64,000 nucleotides of DNA. It comes from Sequoia sempervirens (taxonomy: Eukaryota; Streptophyta; Pinopsida; Cupressales; Cupressaceae). Shown here piece after piece: positions 33,861-45,873 of this stretch. The notes under the pieces are model-generated. The model saw only the letters and a list, made by a program, of their open reading frames with translations, was not told the DNA's origin and did no database searches. A program made the translations under genes and the position numbers. Numbering within the stretch: position 1 is the first letter of the stretch; each line of letters starts with the position of its first letter. The DNA is taken from the NCBI GenBank assembly GCA_007258455.2, contig VDFB02373365.1, forward strand, positions 217,801,765-217,865,764, read 5' to 3'.

Positions 33861-34680
33861 AGACCCTTTTTACTTTGTGACGAGCTATAAGGACCTCAAG
33901 GTGGAGAGGACTATTGTGGTTGGAATCAATGCAAGACATGTCATTCTGACTAAATCCTAGCTAATATGTGGTGGAGAGATGTCCTACCAATGCTTGGAAT
34001 TGTGTAGGATCTATGTCATTTGGAACTTGAGTGTCCTATAAGGCTTTAGTTAAGATTTCTTGGTGCACAAGGGAAGACTTAAGCAAATCTAAAATGGATA
34101 TCTGGGCTAGGGTCTTTCCTAAGTGATCAAGAATATTGTATTCAAAACTTATAGGTAGTGGTTGGGTGGACGTAGAGGCTCCAAGGACTATAATACGAGT
34201 GCAGCGGGTTGTAATAGAACATTGTGGATCCTTTCCTTTTACGTGTATCATAGACACACGTGGTTCTTCCTGTTCAATGTGCATGATAATACCTTCATAA
34301 TTAAATGGTACATTTTTGTAACTAATGTTGTTTGTGTTGTTACCCTGATTGTTATTGTTACTAGACTCAAGGTTTGGGTTTGATGTGTTAGGACCTTGGT
34401 TATGGTTAGGGAAAGCATTTTGATATATTTACATTTAAGCATTGGATGAGGGTACGTGTTGGCATCCACATGTATATCACCTCGATCTATGAGATCCTAG
34501 ATGTATGTTTTCAAACCTTGACACTTGTTTAATGTATGCCCTTTGATTTTGTGAAACTCACAATACTCATTTTCTTTATACTAGGATGGTTTAGGTTTGG
34601 ACTCATCTAGAGGTTTGGTCATCGGATAAGTGATCGATTAATTAGCCTACAAAAGCCTATTAAACACAGTGCTCAAGGGT
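33861..34680 (-). pseudogene. G3 gag-protease linker, degenerate
   Basis: Short open segments on the minus strand (34,036-34,284 and 34,248-34,469) continue the polyprotein between gag and protease. A knuckle-like patch is suggested at 34,500-34,570 in minus reading (a Cys and His cluster around the sequence for CEFHKIKGH), but it is broken. No separate gene is proposed here. Confidence 0.4.
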
Positions 34681-35560
34681 TCTCCTAGTTGAGTGAATTG
34701 AAGTTTGTTATTCCCTTGATTATTCTGATTGGATTGTTGAGGTGGATGTGGTGCCCCTGGAGGAACTGATATGGCATTAGGGATTGACTGCTGAGGAGGG
34801 GCATATTGGGATTTTGGGAAGCATTAGCTACTTGGACATGTTTAGTGTCAATGACACCATCATTGATAATGTTCTTATTCTTGTTCCAGTAGTAAGGTTT
34901 GTCCCTAGATGACTTTTCTTTATCAAAATTAAAAATTTTGACTATCCCTTTGGCAATGAGTGCTCTCTCAAGAATGGGACCCTTCTCCACTATCTCGGAA
35001 AAGGTCATTACACAGTGGAGTCTAAACTTATGTGCCATATCTGGATGAAATTTTTCAACAAAGAGGGTGACCATGTCTTTTTCTCCAAGCAGGGATTTCA
35101 TCTGGCTGGCTAAAGCTCACAACATTTGAAAATAGCTTGCAAAATTTTCCCTCTCACATTGCTTCTCTTTTAGGAGATCCAATGTATGGATATCTTTCTC
35201 CAAATTAAAGGAGAAGTGGGAGACAAACCTTTCTGAAATCTCTACAAAACACTTGATGGATCCCTTCTTGAGACCCATAAACCAATCAAGAGCTATCCCT
35301 TGTAAACTCCTTGGAAATAATCATAGGAGGTAATTGTCATTGTGCATGAGTTCTTGACAATGGGCATAAAACTCCTGAAGATGAGCCTTGGGGTCTTTTG
35401 TTCCTTTGTATTTATCAAATTTTGGCATCTCGAAATGATTCAAGAAAGGAACTAATGAGATTGAGGGATTGAATGGGTAGGGAAAAATGTCTTGAAACTT
35501 GAAGGATTGCTTGTTAGTCCCTGCTTGCAAGTCTTTTAATGTAGCTTTGACTTCTTCCAA
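34681..35560 (-). pseudogene. G3 gag capsid region
   Basis: This is a retrotransposon gag domain. It starts with FEMPKFDKYKGTKDPKAHLQ and EFYAHCQELMHNDNYLL, then RLFPRSLQGIALDWFMGLK and LLKEKQCERENFASYFQML. A stop follows, then MKSLLGEKDMVTLFVEKFHP. The W in ALDWF and the RENFxxY segment are the usual family landmarks. A linker with KPYYWNKNKN leads toward the protease. Gag would assemble the particle. This copy is broken by at least one stop. Confidence 0.82.
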
Positions 35561-37085
35561 TTCTTTATTGATAAGAGTTGGGGGAGTCGAATTGGATGGA
35601 TTGGATTGCTTGTAGGGAGGATATTATTGGTATGATGAAGATGGGACATAAACGGTTTGATCATAAGCTAGTGGAGCTGTATATGGAGGTAGTTGTTGGT
35701 ATTGATTGGTGTAGGTGGATTGCGGTTGCGAATTGACATAAGGTAGATAGGAGGATGATGGATTTTGATAGTAAGAGGTGGAGGCTACTTGTCGGTAGCG
35801 AGGTTGTTGTTGATAATACAAGGTGGAAAGGACACCCTACTGGTATTGTGGAGGAGCTTGGTAATATAACGATGTGGAGGTACCTTGTTGATGATACGAG
35901 GTGGATGGAGCACCTTGTTGATAAGGTAGTTGTTGTTGGGTGTAATACGGATTGGATTGGTAGTTATATGGAATGTTTGGCTATTGTGTGGTATATGGGG
36001 GTGGTTGTGAATTATACATTTGGTAGTAGGGATTTGAGTGCAATTGTGGGGGGTTAGTGTAAAGTGGTGGTTGAGATTTCAGAGGATTTTGAGGAACTAA
36101 ATTAGAGTTTGGATTCGATGGGGTAGCATAGAAAACATACGTGTTTGATGGATGATAAAGATATTCTGTGAGGGGATTGTGTTATGCTTGTGTGGGAATT
36201 GAAGTATGTTGAGGTGTTTTCTATTGTTGTGGTGGTTGTTGATAAGGTGGGCGAGATGGGATGTATTGTTGTTGAGGAATCGTCATGGAGGCACTATGGG
36301 GTGGTTGTTGATGTTGGGATGTAGCCTGGATTACCTGATGAGGGGGTTGCGTAGGAATAGCAGTATGTTGTTGTAGGACTGGAACATTTTGTTGCAAAAC
36401 ATTTTCTTGCGGAGGTTGTTGCTGAAGCGGTTCAAAAAAAATAGTAGTGGTAGCAATATGCTGAAGTGGTGCTTGCAAGAGGACAACAATGTTTTGTGGC
36501 AGTGCTTGTGATGTGGTGGATTGTAGGGGATTAACCAGAGGTTGTTAGAGTGCAAGGATGTTGCCTTGGGGTGGTTGTTGAGATGTGAAAGGTGGAGGTG
36601 GTAAATTAGCTACAGGTGTAGATCTTTGAGGTGGCATTAATGCGAGGAAAGGATTGCCCCTGGTATTGATAGGAGGCTGACCTGGCTAATTATGAGGAAG
36701 TGGTGGTGTAGATGGTACAGGAGTCAAACCTTGTTGGGCAGGAATGGGAGATGGTGGTGGTGGAATGTTCTACAGCATACCATAAGCACGGGGGTTGTTT
36801 GGATCAGGTCGTGCTCCTGAGGCTGAGGCTGGAATACGAGGGTAGCTTGCGACTTGATACATCATGGCATTTTTGAACCCAGGTTGATACCAATTTTCTA
36901 TGGGTGAATATACATATTTCTAGAACATTTTGTGAAGTCTACGAGTCTTGAGGTTCTAGAAGAGAATGGGCACCAGTATATTGTGTCATGTCAAAATCGG
37001 GTGGTGGTTTGATCCCCTTCATGAGTAAAGTGGTGAGAATATTGTCCCCACACTCATTGAGGAGGTGATCCATGTAGGGTTATAA
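35561..37085 (-). pseudogene. G3 gag Pro/Gln/Tyr-rich region
   Basis: The minus-strand frame continues as low-complexity sequence. Tyr/Gln/Ser runs (SYQ, YYQQQPRYRQ) are at 35,624-35,821 and Gln/Pro runs (QQHTAIPTQPPHQ) at 36,221-36,478, with several stops. At 37,073 a frame begins MDHLLNECGDNILTTLLMKG, which looks like the resumption of gag after the interruption upstream. The long plus-strand frames here are shadows of this repeat composition. Confidence 0.6.
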
Positions 37086-39295
37086 CAAATTTTGCTTGTT
37101 TGTATTTTTTTTATTGGACAAAATAATAAAACTAGTGATCGACATGAGAGATTTTATATTGAGTTTTTGTTTATTTGTTCCTGGTATGTTTAGAAAAAAA
37201 ACTATGTGGTATTGATAGTGTGAATATTCTAATAAGGACTTTATTAAATATTAAACAATTTTGATGTTATTATCAATTATAAAATAGTCTTTAGAGGCAT
37301 AAGTGAGGAGCACTCATGATTAGCTAAGAGAAATAGTATAATTTCTATTGTTTTTGTTTTGGGATATATTTTTATTTCAAGAAAGAGGCAGAGTTAGTTA
37401 TCGGGGAAGGAAGAAGGAAAGAATTGGGAGGAATGGTGAAAACGGTTTTTAGGAAGGAGAAAAATAGCGAAGGAAGGATACTAGATGAGTAGCAAGCAAA
37501 GAGATTACAATTTCAAAAAAAGGTAAGACACTTCTCTTTCAGGTGATGTCTTCTCAGTACAGTAATTAAGTTTGATTGTTAATGGATTTGAAAAGAAATA
37601 AAGTTGTGATATTTTTAAAAAAAAACTAACTAAAGCTCTGTGTGACCCTCGAATTAGAGGAATTCACATTTTTCTCTATGTGAGCTCAAATCCTACTCTG
37701 TGTGTGCTAAACTGTCTTGCTCTATGTGAGATTATGAAGGAGTTCTAGCTCTATTTGAGCTGGGGAGAACTCAGAAGGGAAAGGAAGTTGGGCGAAGATG
37801 CAAAAGAGAAAAAATTAATAGTTCAAACAGTAATAGAAAAAATGAAATTAGCTTTCTAATTCATTTTTATCATAATGTACTGACATACTGAGTTGCAGGT
37901 AGAGGAGAGCACATAGTCGGAATCACCAAAAAAAAAAAAAGAGGTGGAAAGAAGAGCTTAGAGGTTGATGAAATTTACATTTTTTGAACATATTAGATGT
38001 TAGTGAATAATCCTATGTGTTGTCACATAAAATGGAACATTGACTGGGTTGGATTTTGCAAAAAATTAATGCAACAAAGATGGGGGTGTATCAATTTTTA
38101 GTAAGGAGAGACAAGCTTCAATGTTTCTACAGGTAAACACATTATTTATCCTTTGGTTCTTTGAATACACAAATGAAGAAACATTTATATCACTTAGTGG
38201 ATACCCTAGTTTGTAATAGGAATAGGTTTGTTTGCATCTAAATGATTAAATATTCAAGTAAGCACAAGGGAAATGGGGTAATCCTGTGTCCAATGTGATA
38301 GTGGTTACGCTCCAACTAGAATGGGAGCACTATGGTCGACATGATAGCAAACTGAGGAAATCATAGACTATGCCAGTGAATCATTTGACAAAATGCATTA
38401 CAATGATGTGGTCTCATACTGAAACTCATGGGAGATAGGAGAAAGGCGTGAGCCAAACAGAGTAATGATAGGGTTAATAACTTAAACAACCATGCAAGTC
38501 ATTTGTTGTAGTGTCATTTTTGTTCCATATTATTACTAAGCCGACCCCTATGTAAACTCGAAATCTATCCAAATTCCCTTAAGTGTGTCACAACAAAATT
38601 AATACCATACAGCTGGTCTATCACAGTAATACTATAGATCCACGTAAGTGGAAGGTTTATTTCAACATACATGGGACCTCTCCATTCGATGAAACATGGA
38701 CACAATAGCATTAATTATATTCTCTCATCTCTTTATTCTTTAACATTCAGTATTTAGGTTGTAATTTCATTTTCATAGAATCAATCTGGAGTAATATTCA
38801 ACTCACTTATCAATTGTGCCCTTTTGAAATTCTAAAAGCTCAATCGGAGAAAGAAGGGAAGGAATATATTGTAACTAAAAGCAATCTATCTAAGGTGGAA
38901 TCCTAATTTTTCAAAAGAAGGCTATCATTTGTAGATTAGTTTACTGGTAATCAAGACGTTGATGGAAAGATATTGAACTATATTCAGAAATAAACTAATT
39001 CTGCTTCAACGTGTTTTTGCTAGTATATCCACTATAACTATTTTACCCTTTTGTTTTTCTTTCAAAAAGAGGTCCTTTAATCTTTCCAGTTGAATATTAA
39101 TAGAATATTTTATTTTGAGAGTGGAAAAAGAGTATCCAATATATATAAATATATTTGGCAAGTAAACACCTTACAGAGAGATTCTTTCACTTAGCTTTTG
39201 GTTCTTTTTCCTTTAATTTCCATTATATTGGTATGTGGAGTATTTATTATTAAATTGAAAACAATTATAAATGTCATCATTTGGGAGTAGGAATT
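37086..39295. other. 2.2-kb interruption inside G3 gag
   Basis: Gag-like reading on the minus strand stops at about 39,295 (after DEYLSNLANVQ) and resumes at about 37,085. The intervening 2.2 kb has no domain, is AT-rich, and has repeated CTCTGTGTGA/CTCTATGTGA words at 37,635-37,725. A possible donor (GTAATTCC) and acceptor (ACAAACAAG) would allow an intron. Clear LTR or TIR ends and a target duplication were not found. I cannot say whether it is an intron or an insertion. Confidence 0.4.
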
Positions 39296-39517
39296 ACAAT
39301 CCATCATCTGAACATTGGCAAGGTTACTAAGGTACTCATCAACTGTGACTTCATGTAGAACTACCATGTTCTCGTCACTAGGCGGTGAAGTGTTCTAGAT
39401 GTTGGTATTGGACTATGATGAGGAGTCATTTTTGGGATCCTAAGGGATGTTAGGCTGGGAACCTTGACCTTGTTGTTCATCCATCTTCCTTATTTGTGAT
39501 CGGATTTCAATGGGCAT
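39296..39517 (-). pseudogene. G3 gag N-terminus (candidate)
   Basis: From ATG at 39,517 the minus strand reads MPIEIRSQIRKMDEQQGQG, then after stops NTSPPSDENMVVLHEV and TVDEYLSNLANVQ. The composition is like the N-terminus of plant gypsy gag. The three stops fit TAG-type decay. Its link to the rest of gag across 37,086-39,295 is inferred. Confidence 0.45.
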
Positions 39518-42037
39518 GAAAGTGCAAACCTACTAGGTGGACTAAGATGACACTACTCACTAGTATACAGATGAGAATGATCTAGATGACGACTTAGGAA
39601 TTGGATTAGATGAGGGATTGATTAATGGGATCAGATGATGGATATGGATACATTTGGATTGGGATTGGTTTGATCGAGAGGATAGAGGATTGATTGGATT
39701 AGATGATAGATTTAGATGGGATTATGAAACTGATTCTAAACTAAGTTCAGAGATTTAATTAGTTGACATTTGGTGTTGATTGATTAGGTGCGACTACAAA
39801 GAGGATGATTACGGCACCGAATCTACCTCAAGATGGAAGTAGATTGATTGGGTCGAGGATGATAACTGACTTAGGATGGATAAAAATCCTAACCAAGAAT
39901 GGATGATAATGATTGGGATCATACTCCTAAGCCAACTTGGATGGAACCTCAGAAAAGAAGTCTAGGGGATTAGGATTGATGAATCGATGATGGATATGCA
40001 GCCTAAGGATGTCCTAAGATGTACCGAGGTGATTTGGTTGATGAAACGATGTATTTTGGAAAATGCAGATGGATTAAAGTGAAGATTATGGGCGAACGAA
40101 AGGTGATAAAAATGTTTTGATCATGGAAAACGACTAGGAAAATGACAAGGTTTTAGTGGCCCAAAGGATTCACATTCTAGAATTTCTATGAGAAATGGAT
40201 ACGCCTCTATGTATGAAAAAATCACCTCTTTGGATCACAACTTCGCCTATCTTTACTAAGAAAATTTTCCCCTGTGTCAAGCAACTTCACCCATTTAGGG
40301 GGGAAAATTCACCCAAATCAGAGATGTCTTCAAAAACAAGCAAATTTGATATGAAAATTCACTTATCAACTAAGCAAATTCACCCAAACTCTGACTAGGG
40401 AAAAAAAATAGGTGATTTTGATAATCAGGTTCGCCTAAACAACTTGCAATTTTGCCTAAACAGTAGTCAAATTCGCCTAAACAATACTCAAATTCATTTA
40501 AATAGGGATCAAATTCACCCAAATAGAGAGCAGGTTCACCCGAATAAAGATCAAACTCGCCCAAACAGAGAGCAGACTCACCCAAACTGTGAGCAGGTTT
40601 TCCCAAACAGTGATCAAACTTGCCCAAACAGATAGCAGACTCACCCAAACTATGAGAAAATTTGCCCAAACAGATATCAGACTCACCCAACTAGAGAGTA
40701 GACTTGCCCAAATTGTGAGAAGATTCACCTAAACTCAGAAGAACGATAGGGAAACGGATGGATTTGACTTGCAGGATCACCTAACGGGATGGAAACTTCG
40801 CCTATTTCCTGAACAGGGATAGATTCACCTAAAAATAGGATTTCCTAACGGACAAACAGCCCAGCCTAATAGGGAAATGGTCAAATGGCATCGATGAATA
40901 GAAAAGCGGAGTCAACAAATGGGAAAATGGACTCGATGAATGGAAAATGGACTCAAACAATGGACAAACAGACTTGACCAAACAATGAAACAGACTTGTC
41001 TAATGTGTAAAGGGACAACCGAAGACTTGAACAGAAGATGGGATTGGCTATTCAGAGAACAAATTAACCCAAGGATGTTGCAAATTCGCTTGTTCCCAGG
41101 GAATGGGCGAATTTGATGACTTAGAGGGCTGACAAGGAACTAAAATAACAAGAAAATTTTCCTAAAGTTAAAACAAATTTTCCTCTTCTAGAGAACGGGA
41201 AAATTTGATGACTAATGGACTGACATAATGACTCAGATAGTAAGCAAAAATTTCCCTTTAGGGATCAAACTCACCCAAAACAGTAGCAAATTTTCCCAAA
41301 CACGAAGAAAATTCACCTATTCTTTGGAGAACGAGAAAACAAGAACTGAAAGACTCACCTAACGGATGAATGGACTCGCTTGTTACAAGAAACAGGCAAA
41401 AATGGGGTCACCTAAGAAAGTGTCCCACAAGAAAATTCACCTTTGTTAAAGGAAAATTCACCCAAATGAGGAGACCTAGACTAGACTTAGATGCAGATTC
41501 ACCCTTTTACAAGGTGAAATCACTTGTCTTCAATGAAAATTCACCTCTTTTAGGGGAAAATTCACCTCTAAAGGTAGGGATGATTATGGCAAAGGAAAAG
41601 AAGCACTACAAACAATAGACAAAAGGCAAGGCAGACTCAACTGAAAGGAAATGCACGAGTATCACACAAAGAATACACTCCAAATAGAACAATCCTAAAA
41701 TTAGTGATATGGGTTTGCAAACTCGATGTAGGCCCACTACCTTGAGCGGACAACCCAAGGTTAATACTCTGTGATATCGGGGTCGTTCTTTGGATCACCC
41801 TTTCTCATGAAGGAAGATAGCTAGCGTTCCAATGGCACAAGGTCGTCAACAGACACCACGGGCTCACCTTCACACTCTCACTTAGAGACTATCATAGTCC
41901 ACCACGAGGATTCCTATCTCAACCCAAGGGAGTATGTGGTGAGTAACTTTGGGGTACGGTGCATATCCCCTACACTACACCAAGTTGCAGCTAAAACACG
42001 GGTCTCTATCTAGGTAAAATAAGGTGATCTAGGGAGT
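39518..42037 (-). repeat. G3 leader/LTR region, repeat-rich
   Basis: This is noncoding sequence upstream of gag. It has a GATTGATTGGATTAGATGAT-like purine-rich stretch (39,590-39,720), then the 21-bp array and scattered TTCACC/TTCGCC words (40,195-41,600), then unique sequence to the downstream TATA motif. A primer site was not recognised, so the LTR/leader border is unknown. Confidence 0.45.
40195..41600 (-). repeat. degenerate TTCACC/TTCGCC array with a 21-bp tandem core
   Basis: The core at about 40,415-40,735 consists of roughly 13 units of 21 bp. In minus reading these give a 7-residue period (CLGEFDY, CLGKIAS, CLGEPDY, SLGESAL, YLGEFDP). Units alternate between an EFD type and an ESA/EPA type, so a 42-bp higher order is visible. 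Outside the core the words ATTCACC, ATTCGCC and TTTTCCC recur irregularly to about 41,600. The open frame (106 codons) results from the period being a multiple of three and is probably not a gene. Confidence 0.8.
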
Positions 42038-42048
42038 CCTTTATATAT
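42038..42048 (-). promoter_or_regulatory. TATA-box candidate for G3 LTR
   Basis: The minus strand reads ATATATAAAGG, close to the plant TATATAAA consensus, upstream of the G3 leader and in the direction of its coding sequence. A second identical core lies 187 bp further upstream. The position fits an LTR promoter, but no start-site evidence is available. Confidence 0.5.
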
Positions 42049-42224
42049 GCATGATATGTGAGGTACAACCATCAACACTAGCCCATCACAAGCGTGAGTC
42101 AAGAGCCCTAGTGAGGTATTGGAAACTCAAACTAACTCTTCACATCTTATCTAGGTATCACCCTAGCTTCGATGCTCCACCAGACACGACATGGTTGGAT
42201 TGGGGTACAACTTTGGCTCTCCCC

Positions 42225-42234
42225 CCTTTATATA
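42225..42234 (-). promoter_or_regulatory. second TATA-box candidate for G3 LTR
   Basis: The minus strand reads TATATAAAGG within a G-rich context (GGGTATATAAAGGGGGG). Either this or the motif at 42,038 could set the transcription start. Together they suggest that the G3 LTR spans this region. Confidence 0.45.
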
Positions 42235-42300
42235 CCCCACCGGTAAATGTGGTTGGGATCATCCCTTGGGGTGATGAAATCCTCAAGCAGGTCCCACTAA

Positions 42301-43139
42301 GAGAATAAGATACTAGACATTTTCGGTTGGTCCCTAGGCTCGCATGTAATGTAAGGGGAGAGTTTAGACATACTAGCACATCCTAAGGATACACAAATGG
42401 ACTAGAGTGAACTGTGATTTCTCATCACCCAGGATCACCAAATGGTGCAAGGGGATTGGATACATCAACAGCCCACTCACAAACACAGCAAGCAAGTAAA
42501 TTGACCCTCTATTTACAGCTGTGTGTGCCTAGATTAGTGTAGAAAAAAAAACAAACAAACTAAAATAAAATAGTTGGGACCAATCATTCTACAAGAAAAT
42601 TTTGTACAGCATGTTTTCTACCCTAAAATAATGCAAAACAAACAAAATGCAAAGGAGAAAGAACACAAAAAACACCTCAAGATTGGCCTAGTTGAACTTG
42701 AACAAAGAAAGGATGAAAACAAGTTGTTTACCTTTCCCAAGTCGATTGGTTGGTTGGCCTTGTTGATAGCTTGATATGTGTGCTCCATTGGATGGAAAAT
42801 CACATGAAACTAGATGCAAAATGATGTAGATGCAATGGGGGATCAAATGGTGAAGGTGGGTATTTGGATAAGTGCACAAAATGAATGCAAAGTGAACTTG
42901 AAATTTGTAGCAATGGAGGATGCAAAAGTTGAGTGCTTGAAGGTTTAATGGCTTGAATGCTTGAATGTGAATGAATGAAAATGAGGTCAAAATCCTCTAT
43001 TTTAGGGGAAAGGCCTCTAAATAAATGGAGGGATAGGATTTAGCCATGATGGACAAGATGAAGGGTTATGGTGAGTTGAGGACTCACAAGCCCTCACATC
43101 TTGCCATGTGGCAATGAGGTGTAAAGGGGGAAGGTGATG
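42301..43139. other. unassigned sequence between G3 promoter region and hairpin repeats
   Basis: AT-rich, with GAATGAATG and TTGAATGC-type short words at 42,900-42,980. No ORF with domains is present. It may belong to the G3 LTR or to the older target sequence. I see no boundary. Confidence 0.4.
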
Positions 43140-43480
43140 TGGAGGTACTTGAAAGTACCTTGGGATTGGGACAAGATCTCCTCATAGGAATTCCTTGTCT
43201 CCATGTGGGGGGATGTGACACATGAGGAATTTAAAATTCCTCAATAATCCTCATAGAGAAGAGAGAAACCTTGGAGGAATAAATGTGAATTTTTAATTCA
43301 CATGATTCGAAGGTACTTGGAAGTACCTTGGGATTGGGACAAGGTCTCCTCATAAAGGAGGTCCTTGTCCCCATGTGGGAGATGTGACACGTGAGGAATT
43401 TAAAATTCCTCAATAACCCACATGGGGAAGAGGAAATCCTTGGAGGAATAAATGTGAATTTTTAATTCACATGGGGAAGA
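43140..43480. repeat. 168-bp tandem duplication, each unit with three perfect palindromes
   Basis: Unit 1 starts near 43,143 and unit 2 near 43,311. Each unit has AGGTACTT/AAGTACCT (8-bp arms), TGAGGAATTT/AAATTCCTCA (10-bp arms, 1-base centre) and ATGTGAATT/AATTCACAT (9-bp arms, 3-base loop). All three palindromes are intact in both units although the spacers differ. This is the continuation, beyond the copia insertion, of the hairpin chain at 25,621-25,984. Confidence 0.85.
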
Positions 43481-43649
43481 GGTTGCCTTGGCTAAATGGG
43501 GAAAGAATTTATGATGGTTGGCTTGGAGGTATGCCATAAATGGCATGGGGATTAGGTTGACCTAATCATATGATTAAGGTTGTGCAAATAGGTGATTAAG
43601 GGGGCTAATGAGGGATTAGAAGCAAGTTTCAAGATATGGAGGATGTGAT

Positions 43650-44892
43650 TGTTGGCAACACAAGGGCAGACAGCTGAGAGGGGGGGTGAATCAATTGTCA
43701 TAGAAATTATACATATTAAACTTATTCTCATATCTGATAAATAAACATGAAAGCATAAACCATCACCACATCAGAAACACACATAACACCAAGATTTTTT
43801 TTGTGGAAAACCTGTTAGGGGAAAAACCATAGTGGAGGTTAATCCAAAAGATTATACTCTATTAAAAGTATAAAAGAATTGTAAATAGGAATGCACATGC
43901 ATTCAGGCACACTTCCTAGAGCTCAATGCTCAAATACAAAAGGCTTACTACCCAAAGGAAGACTTGTTGTCTTACAAAAACATTCAGATTACATCTAGAA
44001 GATTTTGAACTAAGAAAATAGCATCTGCTAATGCCTAATTATAGTTTCGGTTAAGCACATAAACATCTGCTCATTCTTCTTCACACTTTACTTCTACCTT
44101 TGAAAGATCAAAACATTATTCACACATAGCACTCACACACTTCATACACCACTACCTTCAAATGGTATAAGCAATCGCTCATATATATTTGCAACTAGAG
44201 ATTAGAACAACTACATGTCAGCCCAACAAAATATAAAATGAGTACAAACTATCAGCCCAAATCAATAAACAATTATTAATGCACACCAAAAAATGTGTGC
44301 CAAAGCATAGTAAGGATCCAAAACAACATCCTCAAACATGAAACACCTTAAACAATTATGCCTTGAAGATCCACAACACGCTACAATCACCCTGTCAGCC
44401 ATTATCATCAAAAACATTAACACACAAAAGAAAATCACCAATCGCAAGCACAACAATCAATGTGGATCAACAACATAGATAGAGCATGATCTAGAAACAT
44501 CCACAAGCATCATGAATCACCACAGAAGCATCTACAACAACTCAAATTACTAGAATCACTTTATCTTCTTTCAGGAACACCAACTGAAGCAATAGAACAA
44601 CTGTCAAAACACAAATACTCATAACTCAATCAAATCTTCATGCAAACCTCTAAAACTTCATGTGGGTAAACTAGATGTACTTGAAAATAGACCCTTTAAT
44701 CCACAACCTCTTATCATCAATATACTAAGCTAGCCAATAGCATGGTAGCTATACTGAAATTCAGTGCATCACCGACAACCTGCAACTTATTTTATTACAA
44801 TTTTCTCAATATCCTGGACCTATAAAGCCTTAAAGACATTAATTCCAATAGTGTTGATATCAATGAACACAACATATCAACAATATCCAACA
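43650..44892 (-). repeat. 3' LTR of C1
   Basis: 1,243 bp, starting TGTTGGCAAC in plus orientation and ending TATCCAACA. It differs from the 5' LTR by many substitutions and small indels, including an extra stretch near 44,540-44,600. The antisense 106-codon frame seen in the 5' LTR is broken here at its third codon. Confidence 0.92.
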
Positions 44893-44910
44893 GTCTCAAC
44901 CTTTGGCATT
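44893..44910 (-). other. C1 polypurine tract (degenerate)
   Basis: On the minus strand, CCAAAGGTTGAGAC directly precedes the 3' LTR start TGTTGG. A better purine tract (CAAAGGGGGAGAAG) lies about 130 bp upstream within a related repeat. Position supports the assignment, but the sequence is degraded. Confidence 0.5.
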
Positions 44911-45195
44911 GATGGCAACACATGATGTGAAAAACACCATCAACGTAACTTTCTCTTAGCTCTTTCTCCCCCTTAGATTTTGACTCTTTTCTCCTTAACT
45001 CTTTCATAATTTTTCACATGACTCTTCTCCCCCTTTGACATCAATGGCAAAGATACACATTATCTTTCTCCACACAAGCTCTGAACCACATTTTTGAACA
45101 TTTGACTACTCCCCCTGAGTAACAGCCACCACAACATCAATTTGGATCATAAGATATGACTATGAAATGCACAGACTGATGCAAGTCAATGCATC

Positions 45196-45870
45196 TTAAT
45201 TCTGATTAGGAGGGGTAATTACCCCTAGCTTCCCTCTGAGATACTCAAAATTATCCTTAGGAAAGGGCTTGGTACAGATATCTGTAATATGTTCCTTAGT
45301 GGGCACATACTCCAATCTAAATTCCTTTTCACTCACCTTCTCTCTCAAAAAGTGAAACTTGATAGATATATGCTTGGTTTTTTAATGCAGCACCAGATTC
45401 TTAGAAATTTTAATTGCGCTTGAATTATCATAGAATACAGTAATAGGTTCATCATACACAACTCTGATACCTTTCAACATCTACTTCATCCACAAAACTT
45501 GAGTACAATTGTTAGCAAAAGCAATGTATTCTGCCTCTACAGTAGATAAAGAAATGGCATTTTGCTTCTTACTTAACCATGAAATCAGCTTCTTTCCCAA
45601 GAAAAATGAACCACCACTAGTACTCTTTCTGTCATTCACATCTCCTTCCCAATCAGCATCAGTAAAATCACTCAAAGTAAGGTCATCTTCTTTAGGATAC
45701 CATAGGCCAAAATCAACTGTCCCCTTCAAGTACCTGAAAATCCTCTTCACAACTATCACATGAGATTCCTTAGGATCAGCTTGAAATCTTGCAACAATGC
45801 ATATGGCATTCATGATATCAGGTCTAGTTTGATTCAAATAGATCAATCCACCAATCATGGATCTATATCT
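45196..45870 (-). pseudogene. C1 RNase H
   Basis: Copia RNase H at the end of pol. It has TDADWEGDVNDRKSTSGGSF (catalytic D in ADW, then the family's RRSTSG), FLGKKLISWLSKKQNAISLS, TVEAEYIA (catalytic E), and after a TAG the VFYDNSSAIKISKN segment (catalytic D). It ends with FLREKVSEKEFRLEYVPT, DIFTKPFPKD and a TAA at 45,196. The domain order RT then RNase H confirms copia. Two in-frame stops break it. Confidence 0.87.
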
Positions 45871-45873
45871 AGT

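Larger units (their letters stand above)
29376..42300 (-). mobile_element. Ty3/gypsy element G3 (decayed), 3' end lost in gap
   Basis: The minus-strand order, from high to low coordinates, is: presumed 5' LTR with TATA motifs (about 42,230-42,040), leader with repeat array (40,195-41,600), gag N-terminus (39,517-39,300), a 2.2-kb interruption, the rest of gag (37,080-34,680), protease, G-patch-like segment, RT, RNase H, integrase. Integrase is cut by the gap at 29,375, so the 3' LTR is not seen and the LTR limits cannot be set. Stops and shifts are frequent, and two RNase H catalytic residues are lost. It is older than G1 by appearance. Confidence 0.75.

Noticed and set aside
32488..36057. 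Plus-strand frames of 60-100 codons in the G3 region
   Set aside because: They are antisense to G3 gag, protease and linker, and have biased composition copied from the low-complexity gag strand.
40195..40398. 67-codon plus-strand frame at the edge of the repeat field
   Set aside because: It is made only of the repeat words. The frame follows from the period and is not kept elsewhere.
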